In this document: positions 18,228-28,100 of the stretch, piece by piece
Position numbering within the stretch: the first letter of the stretch is position 1
How the letters are laid out: each line of letters starts with the position of its first letter
Source of the DNA: Flavobacterium sp. SM15
Lineage (GTDB): Bacteria; Bacteroidota; Bacteroidia; Flavobacteriales; Flavobacteriaceae
DNA: 64,000 nucleotides
Assembly: GCF_022012335.1 (NCBI RefSeq)
Contig: NZ_JAKLTO010000007.1
Span: 1-64,000, forward strand
Direction of reading: 5' to 3'
Notes under the pieces: model-generated
Seen by the model: only the letters and a program-made list of their open reading frames with translations
What the model was told of the DNA's origin: nothing
The model's database searches: none
Program-made: the position numbers and the translations under genes

Positions 18228-18283
18228 CTCTTAGCCCCTTTCGCTGAGAGCATTTTTTTTGCAAAAAATTTTAATCGCCGTAT

Positions 18284-19156
18284 ATGAAGTTACATCTAAC
18301 CGAGATTGAGCGTGTAAAAACCATTTCAAAAGAGGAGTTTTACAACAATTATGTAAAAAAACAAAAACCATTGGTAATAGAACAGCTAACTTCCGATTGG
18401 CCGGCCTTTGAAAAATGGAATTTAAATTACATCAAAGACCTTGCGGGTGAAAAAACAGTTCCTTTGTATGACGACCGCCCGGTTTCCCACAAAGACGGTT
18501 TTAACGAGGCCCATGCCGAAATGAAAATGAGCGAGTACATCGACTTGTTGCAATCCAAACCCACCAATTACCGTATTTTTCTCTACAACCTGATGAAACA
18601 GGTGCCGCAACTGCAAAACGACTTTAAATGGCCCGATATCGGCTTAAAACTCATCAAACAATTACCGATGTTGTTCTTTGGCGGAGAAAATTCAAAAGTG
18701 TTCATCCATTACGACATCGATTACTCCAACATACTGCATTTTCATTTCCACGGAAAAAAACAGTGCATCCTTTTCGCGCCGAACCAAACACCTTATCTGT
18801 ACAAAGTGCCTCATGCTTTAATTTCTAGGGAAGACATCGATTTTGACAACCCCGATTTTGAAAAATGGCCCGCTTTAAAACAAGCCAAAGGATTAATCTG
18901 TAATTTAAATCATGGCGAAATGCTCTACATGCCTGAAGGTTATTGGCATTACATGAAATATCTTACTCCGGGATTTTCAATGAGCCTTAGGGCTTACCCG
19001 AGAAAACTAAGCAGTTTGTATTATGCCGTGTACAACATTTTTGTAATGCGTCATTTCGACGGGCTGATGCGCAAGTGGAAAGGCCAACAATGGATTGACT
19101 ACAAAAATGAGCAGGCAGTGATCAGAACACACAAAAATTTAAACATCGTTAAATAA
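18284..19156 (+). CDS. JmjC/cupin-8 Fe(II)/2-oxoglutarate oxygenase-like protein
   Basis: A 290-residue cupin_8/JmjC-type protein. The opening KEEFYNNYVKKQKPLVIEQ and SDWPAFEKWNL are typical of FIH-like hydroxylases. The iron triad is present: H142-x-D144 (FIHYDIDYSN) and the distal H222 (PEGYWHYMKYL). HFHGKKQCILFAP supplies a possible 2-oxoglutarate Lys. Family members hydroxylate protein or small-molecule substrates in the cytosol; the substrate here is unknown. The C-terminal 50 residues (IFVMRHFDGLMRKWKGQQW) are helical, as in dimerising JmjC enzymes. It is a single gene with its own promoter and a shared terminator just past the stop. Confidence 0.85.
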   Translation: MKLHLTEIERVKTISKEEFYNNYVKKQKPLVIEQLTSDWPAFEKWNLNYIKDLAGEKTVPLYDDRPVSHKDGFNEAHAEMKMSEYIDLLQSKPTNYRIFLYNLMKQVPQLQNDFKWPDIGLKLIKQLPMLFFGGENSKVFIHYDIDYSNILHFHFHGKKQCILFAPNQTPYLYKVPHALISREDIDFDNPDFEKWPALKQAKGLICNLNHGEMLYMPEGYWHYMKYLTPGFSMSLRAYPRKLSSLYYAVYNIFVMRHFDGLMRKWKGQQWIDYKNEQAVIRTHKNLNIVK

Positions 19157-19184
19157 AAAAGTCCCGAGTTAACTCGGGACTTTT
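19157..19184. terminator. Bidirectional terminator (perfect palindrome)
   Basis: AAAAGTCCCGAGTT / AACTCGGGACTTTT with no loop bases, beginning right after the stop at 19156 and serving the convergent gene ending at 19204. Confidence 0.9.
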
Positions 19185-19203
19185 ATTTGAACATAACTTT
19201 CGA

Positions 19204-20890
19204 TTAATAAAGTATCTTTTTATCTACCGTTTGACCACTTTCTAAAGTTACCTTAACAATTAAAGCACTTTGTGTTTTTCTTATCGTAGAAAATGAAGTC
19301 GAATTGCTGTTAACATTTTTCTTTTCTGCCAGTAAACGTCCTAAAACATCATAAACCGCAACTTCACGAATTTGCCCTAAACCGGAAGCAATATTTACTT
19401 CTGAGTTTGTATAAACCGTTACCGCATTACTTAGGGTTTCAAAATCAGTATTCCCTAAAGTTGTATTGGTAAATCTAAGCACAAATCGATTGTTGAATTC
19501 TCCAGCCGGCGTACTGAACACATAGTTAGAATCTTTTAAATTGTGTACGATGTTCAACTGTAAATCTTCAAGGAAAACATTTTGAGAACGTAAAACACCT
19601 TCGATATCGCCAATAGAAACCGTATAAGTCTTTTCATAAGCGGAACGGAATCCTAACGGCACCACATCATTTACATCGAAAGCGCCTCTGCCCTGAATTT
19701 TATAAGCCGTATCATTAATCATCGAATAAAAGGCAGCATACGTATCGGATTTCACATAAAAACCGTCGTAGGCTTCATCAACACCGGAAGTAGCCTGAGG
19801 GAAGAAACCAATCAATTGCTGACTGTAAATCCCTTCCGGATTGGTCAGGTTCAACCAAAGTCGGTCTTTTTCAACCGGTGCTGAAGCTGTTCGATAAAAA
19901 TTCGCATTAGAATACGTAGCACTACGCATACTGTTATTGAAAACCGCATTCGCATTGGCCGAAGCATCCACCTGAAACCCCTGACCCGAAGCAATATATC
20001 CGTTTGGCACGTTTCCGTTTCCGTTTCCGGTAAGCAACCCTCCACGAGTGGAAGTTCCCCCACTCAGATTATAATAGGCAAAATCATCAGCACTAAAATT
20101 CATCCCCATCGGCCCAGGGTTTACAGCGGCAACCTGAATATTACCTTCATGAGTCCAGAAATAAAGCGTTCCGGAAATAACACCAGCATTGGCCGTTATA
20201 AAATCATCCGCTTTAATAGCAGAAGGATATGGATTCCCGATTAAATTGAAATCGTCGGAGTTTTTGGTACCGTCCTGACTCAAACTCAATGGCGTATTTA
20301 CCACTCCATTGTTTACACGTCCGGTAAACACCACATTCTGCTGCTTTGGAAATGTTCCTGAGGTATTCCCCATTACCGCATACCCTCTTCCGGAGGTCAT
20401 TACTTCTGCTTGAGGAGTGAATACCCACGCATCCTGATTATCATCGTGAGAATCATTGTTATCATCACGGAAATTGGCCGTATTCAACTTATAAATATAA
20501 TTTTGCTGCCATGCAGAAAAAGCACTTCCTATAGTTGCATTTACAACGGGCGGCGACCAAAACGTATAATCATACATATCAAACATTGAAGACGTTTTAC
20601 GCACGTTCATCGTTCCATTGTTGGTTACCACACCAGCATCATTTGTCATAACCAACGAACCTTGATCCAGCACATCTACCACAGCCGTAGCATTCACCGT
20701 TAAATCATTGGTGATTTGCGCATAGGTATTGGCTGCAATAGTTAAGGTGAAACCTGAATTTACCGTTACTCTACAGGCCTCAAGGTTCCCATGCGTAGCA
20801 GTATTGTAATTTCCATTAATCGTTACGGCAACATTTTTATTAGGAACTCCATTGGACCAAGCCGATCCGTTCCAAGTTGAAGTTATCGTT
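19204..20890 (-). repeat. Duplicated C-terminal module, copy 1
   Basis: This encodes residues of about 812-1372 of the metalloprotease. It aligns end to end with 23464-25130 in the neighbouring gene at both protein and DNA level (for example WVFTPQ, GNPYPSAI, YFWTHEGDIQVAA and FRSAYEKTYTVSIGDI). Confidence 0.85.
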
Positions 20891-23322
20891 CCACAAGCTA
20901 CCACAAGCTCAGTAATTACCTGTCGGCACAATTCAACAGAAAAACTATTTAAAGTTCCTGAGTTAGAAGGACCTCCGGTCGTTACAACATCGGCCACTCT
21001 AAACCTCCAGGTTCCTGCCGAATTTTTACCGTTGAACGCTGCCAATGGGCTTGCAGGTTGATAGGAATTTCCAGTGCCTGCACCTGCGCAAGAAAAAACA
21101 GCGCCGGAATCATCAAATGTTGTAATTAATGGATTGACGGCGTTTCCACAGTTATAATCGTCGCTTCTGTACAACTGCACAAAGCTTAAATCTGGGTGAT
21201 TTACCCCTAAATAAACCTGATTCGCCCTGTGTGAAAGATTCGTGCTTACATTCACATCGGAAATCACAAAACTATCCGGTACGTTCACTGAAAAAGTCTG
21301 ATAAGCCAATGGATTTTGTTCCACTATGTTTGCATTCGGACTTGAAGTATAGGTAGTACAAACGGTCGCTACCGTATAACCGATGGCAAAATCTGTGGTA
21401 TTAATAGCGTAATAGTCGTTACCGGTTGGCTCAATTAAAAGACGACAATACGGTGCTGAAACGTTCGGAACCGTAATGGTTTGTGTACCGTCGTTTGGAG
21501 TATTAGCAATTAGGGTAGTTGGAAAAGTCAGTCCTCCATCAGTGGAAAGCAAAATGTTTACGTTAGCAGAACCCGCCAAAGCCGTTGTATTATTTACCGA
21601 CCAGGTTACGGTTTGGGTACTCCCCTGATTCCAACTAATTCCGGAGGTACTTTGAGAGGTAATTGCAAAAGGCCCGTAGGCATTATCAACGGTAACGGTC
21701 ATGTTATCACTTTCATTACAAGCACCACCCGCTCTATTGTCTCTTACCGTTAATCTAAAATTAAAAACACGATCAACTCCTGAGGGAATCTCCCACATGT
21801 TTCCATTAACACCGTTTGCAACGTGACCGGCTAAATTCGGAAGACGGCGTGTAGGACTAGCCGTTGGGGTAAACGAACGGTAATTTGGCCCCGAAGTTTT
21901 GGTTGTACTTGGATAGGTAGTGGTTGCGTCTCCAATATCCATCTGCTCCCAACAATAGGTTAAGGTCCCGTTTCCATTGGCATCGGTTCCTGATCCTGTT
22001 AATTTAAAGGCCGTTCCTATCGGAAATAATTTATCAGCCCCCGCATTGGCAGTAGGAACAGCATTCCCTGTTGGAATTACCACAGCACAGGCTTTTCCCT
22101 TAATATTATTAGTTACCTGCTGAATACTGATGGCATGAAAATAAGCATCACTGTGCGCCTGAACATCGGTTGCCCCGGTAATTCCGGCATAACCCATAAT
22201 GGTACTTCCGCTTCCCGGTTCTAATTGTGCAACGGCAACCTGAGTAGAATGGGTAAAGGTATGATTCGCACCAAATTGATGTCCTATTTCGTGCGCCACA
22301 TAATCAATATCAAAATTATCTCCTTGCGGAATTCCGTCTGCCGGAGAAGTATAGCCGCTTCCTTTTTGTCCGTTAACACAAACACAGCCGATACAGCCCG
22401 CATTACCTCCACCTCCGGTAGCTCCGAACAGGTGACCAACATCGTAATTTGCCTCACCGATTACTGCAGTCAGGTTGGCCTGCAATTCGGCATTCCAGTT
22501 AGACAATTGAGCAGCTGGTGAATAAGGATCGGTAGCTGCGTTGGTATACACAACATTCGAGTTGGTGGCAATGAGCACCATCGTGGCATTAAAATCATTT
22601 TCAAACACGCCGTTAACCCGCGTAACAGTTGTGTTGATAGCCGCCATAGCTCCTGCCACAGTACCACCGTGATACGAGGTGTATTCTCCGGTACAAGACA
22701 TTGCCAAACGGAAACGTCTTAGTTGGCTGTCGTCGGCATTGTTCAGGATTTCATTTTCAAAGCCTTTCCCGGAAAGCATACTCTCAGGTGTTGAACAATC
22801 AAAAGGGAGTTTACTTCCCGAATTATTGGATCTTCGGAAAACAATATATTTTTTAAGATCTTTGGTTAAAGGATCAATAATTAAAGTTCCTTTTTCTGCC
22901 GTTCGTATAATGGCACTGAACCCTTTCTGGGGCGAAACACTAAAACGAATTGTTGTTGAAGGATGTTCCATACTTTGTCCCGCATAGGAACGAATTTCCG
23001 GAAAACGCGCCTGTAATTCAGGTTCCATTACAGAAGCCTCTACAATGGTGAAACGTTCCAAAACCCCCTCATCGTTAGGAATGGTTATAACAGAACCAGT
23101 TGCGGCAGAAGCAACTTCTCTACTTGGTGCATTTTTTAATTCTTGCTGAATTGCGCTTAAATCTAAAGTGAAGATTTTGAATTGTTTAGGCTGAACTGTT
23201 CTTTGCAAAAGATATTCCGTTGGTAATTCAGAACCTGCTTGCTCGGCCCATAACGCTTTTTTTTGAGCGCACAAAGACAACGCCATTAATTGCAAGAAAG
23301 CAATTAGTAGGATTTTTTTCAT
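19204..23322 (-). CDS. T9SS-exported reprolysin-like metalloprotease with type C sorting module
   Basis: A 1372-residue secreted protease. The signal peptide is residues 1-19 (ends LSLCAQ). The zinc site HEIGHQFGANH has H344, E345, H348 and H354, with the Met-turn TIMGYAG. Next come Ig-like domains (about 420-640) and a P domain (about 660-810, with NSAGTWRFRVAD). Unlike the two paralogues at 7-13 kb, the C-terminal part (about 812-1372) is a 'TWNGSAWSNG' beta module that ends in a T9SS type C sorting signal (VYDVLGRLLAEKK ... VDKKILY). This module is shared with the next gene upstream. The N-terminal part aligns with the other two reprolysins, so it appears to be a domain-swapped paralogue. 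Substrate unknown. Confidence 0.92.
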   Translation of the reverse strand: MKKILLIAFLQLMALSLCAQKKALWAEQAGSELPTEYLLQRTVQPKQFKIFTLDLSAIQQELKNAPSREVASAATGSVITIPNDEGVLERFTIVEASVMEPELQARFPEIRSYAGQSMEHPSTTIRFSVSPQKGFSAIIRTAEKGTLIIDPLTKDLKKYIVFRRSNNSGSKLPFDCSTPESMLSGKGFENEILNNADDSQLRRFRLAMSCTGEYTSYHGGTVAGAMAAINTTVTRVNGVFENDFNATMVLIATNSNVVYTNAATDPYSPAAQLSNWNAELQANLTAVIGEANYDVGHLFGATGGGGNAGCIGCVCVNGQKGSGYTSPADGIPQGDNFDIDYVAHEIGHQFGANHTFTHSTQVAVAQLEPGSGSTIMGYAGITGATDVQAHSDAYFHAISIQQVTNNIKGKACAVVIPTGNAVPTANAGADKLFPIGTAFKLTGSGTDANGNGTLTYCWEQMDIGDATTTYPSTTKTSGPNYRSFTPTASPTRRLPNLAGHVANGVNGNMWEIPSGVDRVFNFRLTVRDNRAGGACNESDNMTVTVDNAYGPFAITSQSTSGISWNQGSTQTVTWSVNNTTALAGSANVNILLSTDGGLTFPTTLIANTPNDGTQTITVPNVSAPYCRLLIEPTGNDYYAINTTDFAIGYTVATVCTTYTSSPNANIVEQNPLAYQTFSVNVPDSFVISDVNVSTNLSHRANQVYLGVNHPDLSFVQLYRSDDYNCGNAVNPLITTFDDSGAVFSCAGAGTGNSYQPASPLAAFNGKNSAGTWRFRVADVVTTGGPSNSGTLNSFSVELCRQVITELVVACGTITSTWNGSAWSNGVPNKNVAVTINGNYNTATHGNLEACRVTVNSGFTLTIAANTYAQITNDLTVNATAVVDVLDQGSLVMTNDAGVVTNNGTMNVRKTSSMFDMYDYTFWSPPVVNATIGSAFSAWQQNYIYKLNTANFRDDNNDSHDDNQDAWVFTPQAEVMTSGRGYAVMGNTSGTFPKQQNVVFTGRVNNGVVNTPLSLSQDGTKNSDDFNLIGNPYPSAIKADDFITANAGVISGTLYFWTHEGNIQVAAVNPGPMGMNFSADDFAYYNLSGGTSTRGGLLTGNGNGNVPNGYIASGQGFQVDASANANAVFNNSMRSATYSNANFYRTASAPVEKDRLWLNLTNPEGIYSQQLIGFFPQATSGVDEAYDGFYVKSDTYAAFYSMINDTAYKIQGRGAFDVNDVVPLGFRSAYEKTYTVSIGDIEGVLRSQNVFLEDLQLNIVHNLKDSNYVFSTPAGEFNNRFVLRFTNTTLGNTDFETLSNAVTVYTNSEVNIASGLGQIREVAVYDVLGRLLAEKKNVNSNSTSFSTIRKTQSALIVKVTLESGQTVDKKILY

Positions 23323-23411
23323 TTTTTTGGGTTGGTTAGTTAAGTTATCGCAATATTATATATTTTTCACAACAATTCCTTAACAATTCCTTAAAAAAAT
23401 AACAAAAACAA

Positions 23412-23445
23412 AAAAAGCGTCAAGAATTTAATCCTGACGCTTTTT
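23412..23445 (-). terminator. Terminator of the 1819-residue protein gene
   Basis: Stem AAAAAGCGTCA / TGACGCTTTTT with a 12-nt loop, 18 bp past the stop of the leftward gene. Confidence 0.85.
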
Positions 23446-23463
23446 GTAAAAGAGTATACTGTT

Positions 23464-25130
23464 TTAGTAAATTACCTTTTTGTCTACAATTTGACCATTT
23501 TCCAAAGTAACTTTAACAATTAGAGTACTTTGTGTTTTGGACAGATTCGCAAAATCCGTTGCACTTGCATTTACGTTTTTCTTCTGAGCTATTACGCGTC
23601 CTAAAATATCGTAAACCACAACTTCTTTGATCGGTTCTAGAGAAGAAGCCACATGAAGCACATCGTTTGCATAAACCATAACCGCATTACTGTTGGCTTC
23701 AAAATCAGTAGCTCCTAAAGTTTCACTGTTGAAACGCAATACAAAACGGTTGTTGAATTCACCCGCAGGAGTTGAAAACACATAATTGGAAGCTTTCAAA
23801 TCATGAATAATGTTCAATTGCTTGTCTTCTAGGTATACATTCTCCGTACGTAAGACCCCTTGAATATCACCAATGGAAACCGTATAGGTTTTCTCGTACG
23901 CTGAGCGGAATCCTAAAGCTACTTTTGCATTTACGTCATACGCTTCTCGTCCCTGAATTTTGAACTGCGTATCGCCAATTAACGAGTAGAATGCCGCATA
24001 GGTATTCGATTTTACGTAATAACCATCATAACCACGATCCAACTCCGGAGTAGCTTCTGGAAAGAAACCGATTAACTGTTGGTTGAAAATACCTTCCGGA
24101 TTGGTAAGGTTTAACCAAATACGGTCTTTCTCCTGAGTTCCGTTTGCACTACGATAGAAATTCGTGTTCAAATGATTTTTGTTTCGCATACTGTTGTTGA
24201 ACACAACATTGGTTGCTGCATTCGCATCAACCTCGAAACCTTGACCTGAGGCAATAAAGCCATTTGGCACGTTACTGTTTCCGTTTCCAGAAAGCAATCC
24301 CGCTCTTGTTCCAGTTCCTCCAGCCAAGTTATAGTAGGCAAAATCGTCCGGACTGTAATTGTAAGCCATTGGACCAGGATTAATTGCTGCTACCTGAATA
24401 TCTCCTTCGTGGGTCCAGAAATAAAGGGTTCCTGAAATATCGGCATTGTCTGTAATAAACTTATCGGCACTAATTGCAGACGGATAAGGGTTTCCTACTA
24501 AGTTGAAATCGTCGTTTGCATTAGCCGGATCCAAACTCATTCCGATAGGCTGAGTGATTACTCCGTTATTTACCGGTCCGGTAAACACCACACCTTGTTG
24601 AGCCGGATAGGTCTGAGTTATTTTACCCATCACTCCATAAGCTCTACCCGGAGACATTGCTTCAGTTTGAGGCGTGAATACCCAAGCATCCTGGTTGTCG
24701 TCGTGTGAATCGTTATTGGCATCCAAGAATTTAGTGGCATCCAATTTAAAGATGTAATTCGTTTGCCACTGACTAAACACACTAATCAACGCATTAGAGA
24801 TTGGCGAAGACCAGAAGGTATAATCATAACGGTCAAACGTTGAAGACATTTTTCTCACATTAGTCGTTCCGTTGTTAGTTACCACACCTGTATCGCTTAC
24901 CATTACCAAAGAACCTTGGTTTTGAACCTCTAGTGTCCCGTTAACCGTTAAATCATTTTGGATCAATACATAATCCGTATCCTTAATATCAAGAGTAAAA
25001 CCGTTATTGATCGTTAAACTACAACATTCGAAATCACCGTTTGCCGTAGTATCGTAATTACCATTGATGATGGCTAGTTTGGTTAAATCCGGGTTTCCGT
25101 TAGACCAAGCCGAGCCGTTCCAAGTAGTGG
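23464..25130 (-). repeat. Duplicated C-terminal module, copy 2
   Basis: Counterpart of 19204-20890, encoding about residues 1262-1819 and including the type C T9SS sorting signal. Confidence 0.85.
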
Positions 25131-28100
25131 AATTTACTTTTAATTGGGCTGCATCGGAAGCCACCGAACAAGTCCCCGCTTGAGTAACCTGACAATAGAA
25201 TTGGTATCCATTCAAAGTACCAATAGCTCCATTCAATCCCAAAGTATTAGAAGTAAAACCAGATGCAGTCACACCGGCAAACGATCCAGCCGCTACAGTA
25301 GTCCATCCAGCCGAAACTCCATTATTATAATACCATTGATACGTTAAAACTCCAGCTCCGGCAGGTGTAGCGGCAATTGTAAAACTTGCAGTAGTACCAC
25401 AACCACTAACATCAGACGGATTTGTATTTACCGTAGGTAAGTTATTTGTATAAGCAAAAGGAACAATACCAAGGTTGGCACAGGTTTCTGTTGTAAGCAA
25501 AGTCCAATCTGCAGCATTATAAGTAGCCGTTGGACCAACAGCCGCAGCGTTTCTTCGAATTACATATCCTTTTTCATTTGGACAATATACTATATCAACT
25601 GTAACATCATTTTTAGTAAGACGAATTTCGTCGTTTTCGTTGATTCCATTTCCTTTGTTGGTATAATTGTAGGTCATTGGATCGCAAGAAGTATCGGAAC
25701 CCAAATCCGCAACATAAACTCCTCCAGGAGCAATGGTTCCTGAAATATCAACACTACGCAAACCTACAGTAATACCAATATCTCCATAACGAACTAATTT
25801 ATAATTCGCACCCGCTGCATCCAAATTGATTGGGCTACCGGTTGGATTGTACAATTCCATATACCATGAGTTACCTGCAGCTGAGTCATAAACCTCCGAA
25901 ATAATCAAATCATTAAGATTATTACCCGTTGAACAAGTACCTGTTTGTTTAATTTCAGTAAAATTAGATACAGTATTCACCTTACAACCTCCTTCAGTTA
26001 CCGTAATCTGCCCCGTGGTTAAACCAGAAGGAACCGTTGCAATAATTGTAGTTGCATTAACATAAGTAACCACAGCAGAAATTCCATTGAACATTACCGT
26101 AGTTCCAGCTGTAAAACCTGAACCGGTAATGGTTACATCTGTTCCTGTTGGGCCCGATGCAGGTGCAAAACTTGTAACCGCGTGGGTAGGCACACAAGCA
26201 GCAATAATATTAATAGTGTAATCTTCCACTTCCCCATCAAAACCGGATAAACACGGAGACGAGTCACCATCATAGGTTGCAATTACACGCATTCTCGTTG
26301 CTCCGATAGCAGCCGTCAACGGAATATTAATCGAAAGCGGTGAAGAACTTGAAAGGCCACTAGCCACATTGGTTGCCGATCCTAAATCGAAAGCCTCACC
26401 CGGATCATTAAAATCCAAATCGTGGTTGAAATCAATCCATGCAAAAGCCAAAACAGTGAAATTACCATCGGTATTGATTCTTGAAGACAATGAATAACTG
26501 TTACCCTGTTGCACCGTTGTAGAAATCCCAGTATAATCGGAATAACCTGAAGGCTTCCCACTAGTATTGTTTATTGTATTGAAAGTAACGTTGGTTACTG
26601 AAGTTTGAAAAGATGTATTACCACTTGAAGCACAATAAGCTGCAACCGTTGTAACTGAATTTGACAACGGAGTTGCTGTATTATAAGCTATAGCACAAGA
26701 TCCTGTGTTATATGAAAAAACGAAAACATAATAGGTTGTTCCTGAAGTCAACCCAGTAACAGAAAAAGAATTACCTGCACCTGAATATGCAACTGTTCCA
26801 TCCCCTAAAGTATTACCGGCTGTATAACTTGTACCATCTACTGGCAAATCAGCAGCAGCCAAAGTTGCGCTTGTACTGTAAACCACCAAATATCCAGAAG
26901 GTGCTGGTGAAGCTGCAGTAAAAGAACCATTGAAAGCAGAAGTAGTTATTGCTGAAAACGACAAAGCTGTTGGTTGAGCAGTAGGTGTTGTACATGACGC
27001 CGGTGGCGGACCACATATAATAACGACATCATCCAAGTACCAAGTATTAAAAGAAGAATTGAATCTGAAAGTCACATTGCTTTGTACTGAAAGATCTACC
27101 CCACTAATATTTGTCAAATTGACATTCTCGTTTGCTCCAGCACTATTAGTTACAAAAGTATAACACGGAAGCCATGGTCCAGCTCCAATTCTATAATCTA
27201 CTGTACCGCTTCCCGGATTACTATTGTCTTGATGAAACTGTAATGTTGTAGGAAAATTAACGGATGGAGTGATTAAATAATCACTAATACCAAGGGCTCT
27301 ACACGGCGCAGCAGCTCCGTAATGTGAAGCTACAGCATCACTTGCCGTTCCATTATCCGTCCAATCCGTAAAACTGACAAAATCTTCATTAACACACGGC
27401 GCAGTAGTAACAACCTGATTTTGATTTACACTTGTAGCAGCTGCATAATTAGCATTACCCGCTTGTGATGCAGTAATAACAGTTGTCCCTACCCCTACAA
27501 TAGTCACAGTGTTCCCTGAAACCGTAGCAACAGCAGGGTTTGAACTCACATAAGTTATAGCTAATCCCGAACTTGAAGTAGCGGTAAGATTAAAGTTTGG
27601 CGCACCTACATATTGCACAGGAAGCGGATTGAATGTTATCGTTTGTGAAGCCTGAGTAATATCTGCCGATAAACCTACAGGTTGAGTTAAAGTATAATTT
27701 CCTGAAGCAGCTCCTGAAATTGTACTAGTAGAGGTAACCGCAATTCCAACCCCTACGTTTGCCGTTGCAAATGTTCCTGATGGATTAAGTGTTACCGCAT
27801 CAGGAGCAATAACCCCTACTAATGTAGCTCCAGAAATGGTAGCTGTTGTTGTCCCATCATATACCTTATTATTTGCTACTGCACCAGATACCGTTAAAGG
27901 CTTTGCCGTAATATTAGCAGTCAACCCAGTCGGTTGAGTAAGCGTATAATTTCCTGATTGAGCTCCAGAAAGTGTATAACCTGAAACTGTAACCGGTTTA
28001 GCAACTCCTACAGTAAAGGTCGCAAAAGAAGCTGTCGGAACGCCAGACAAGGAAACCACATCCGAACCAACAACTCCAACCAAAGAAGGCGTTCCAGACA

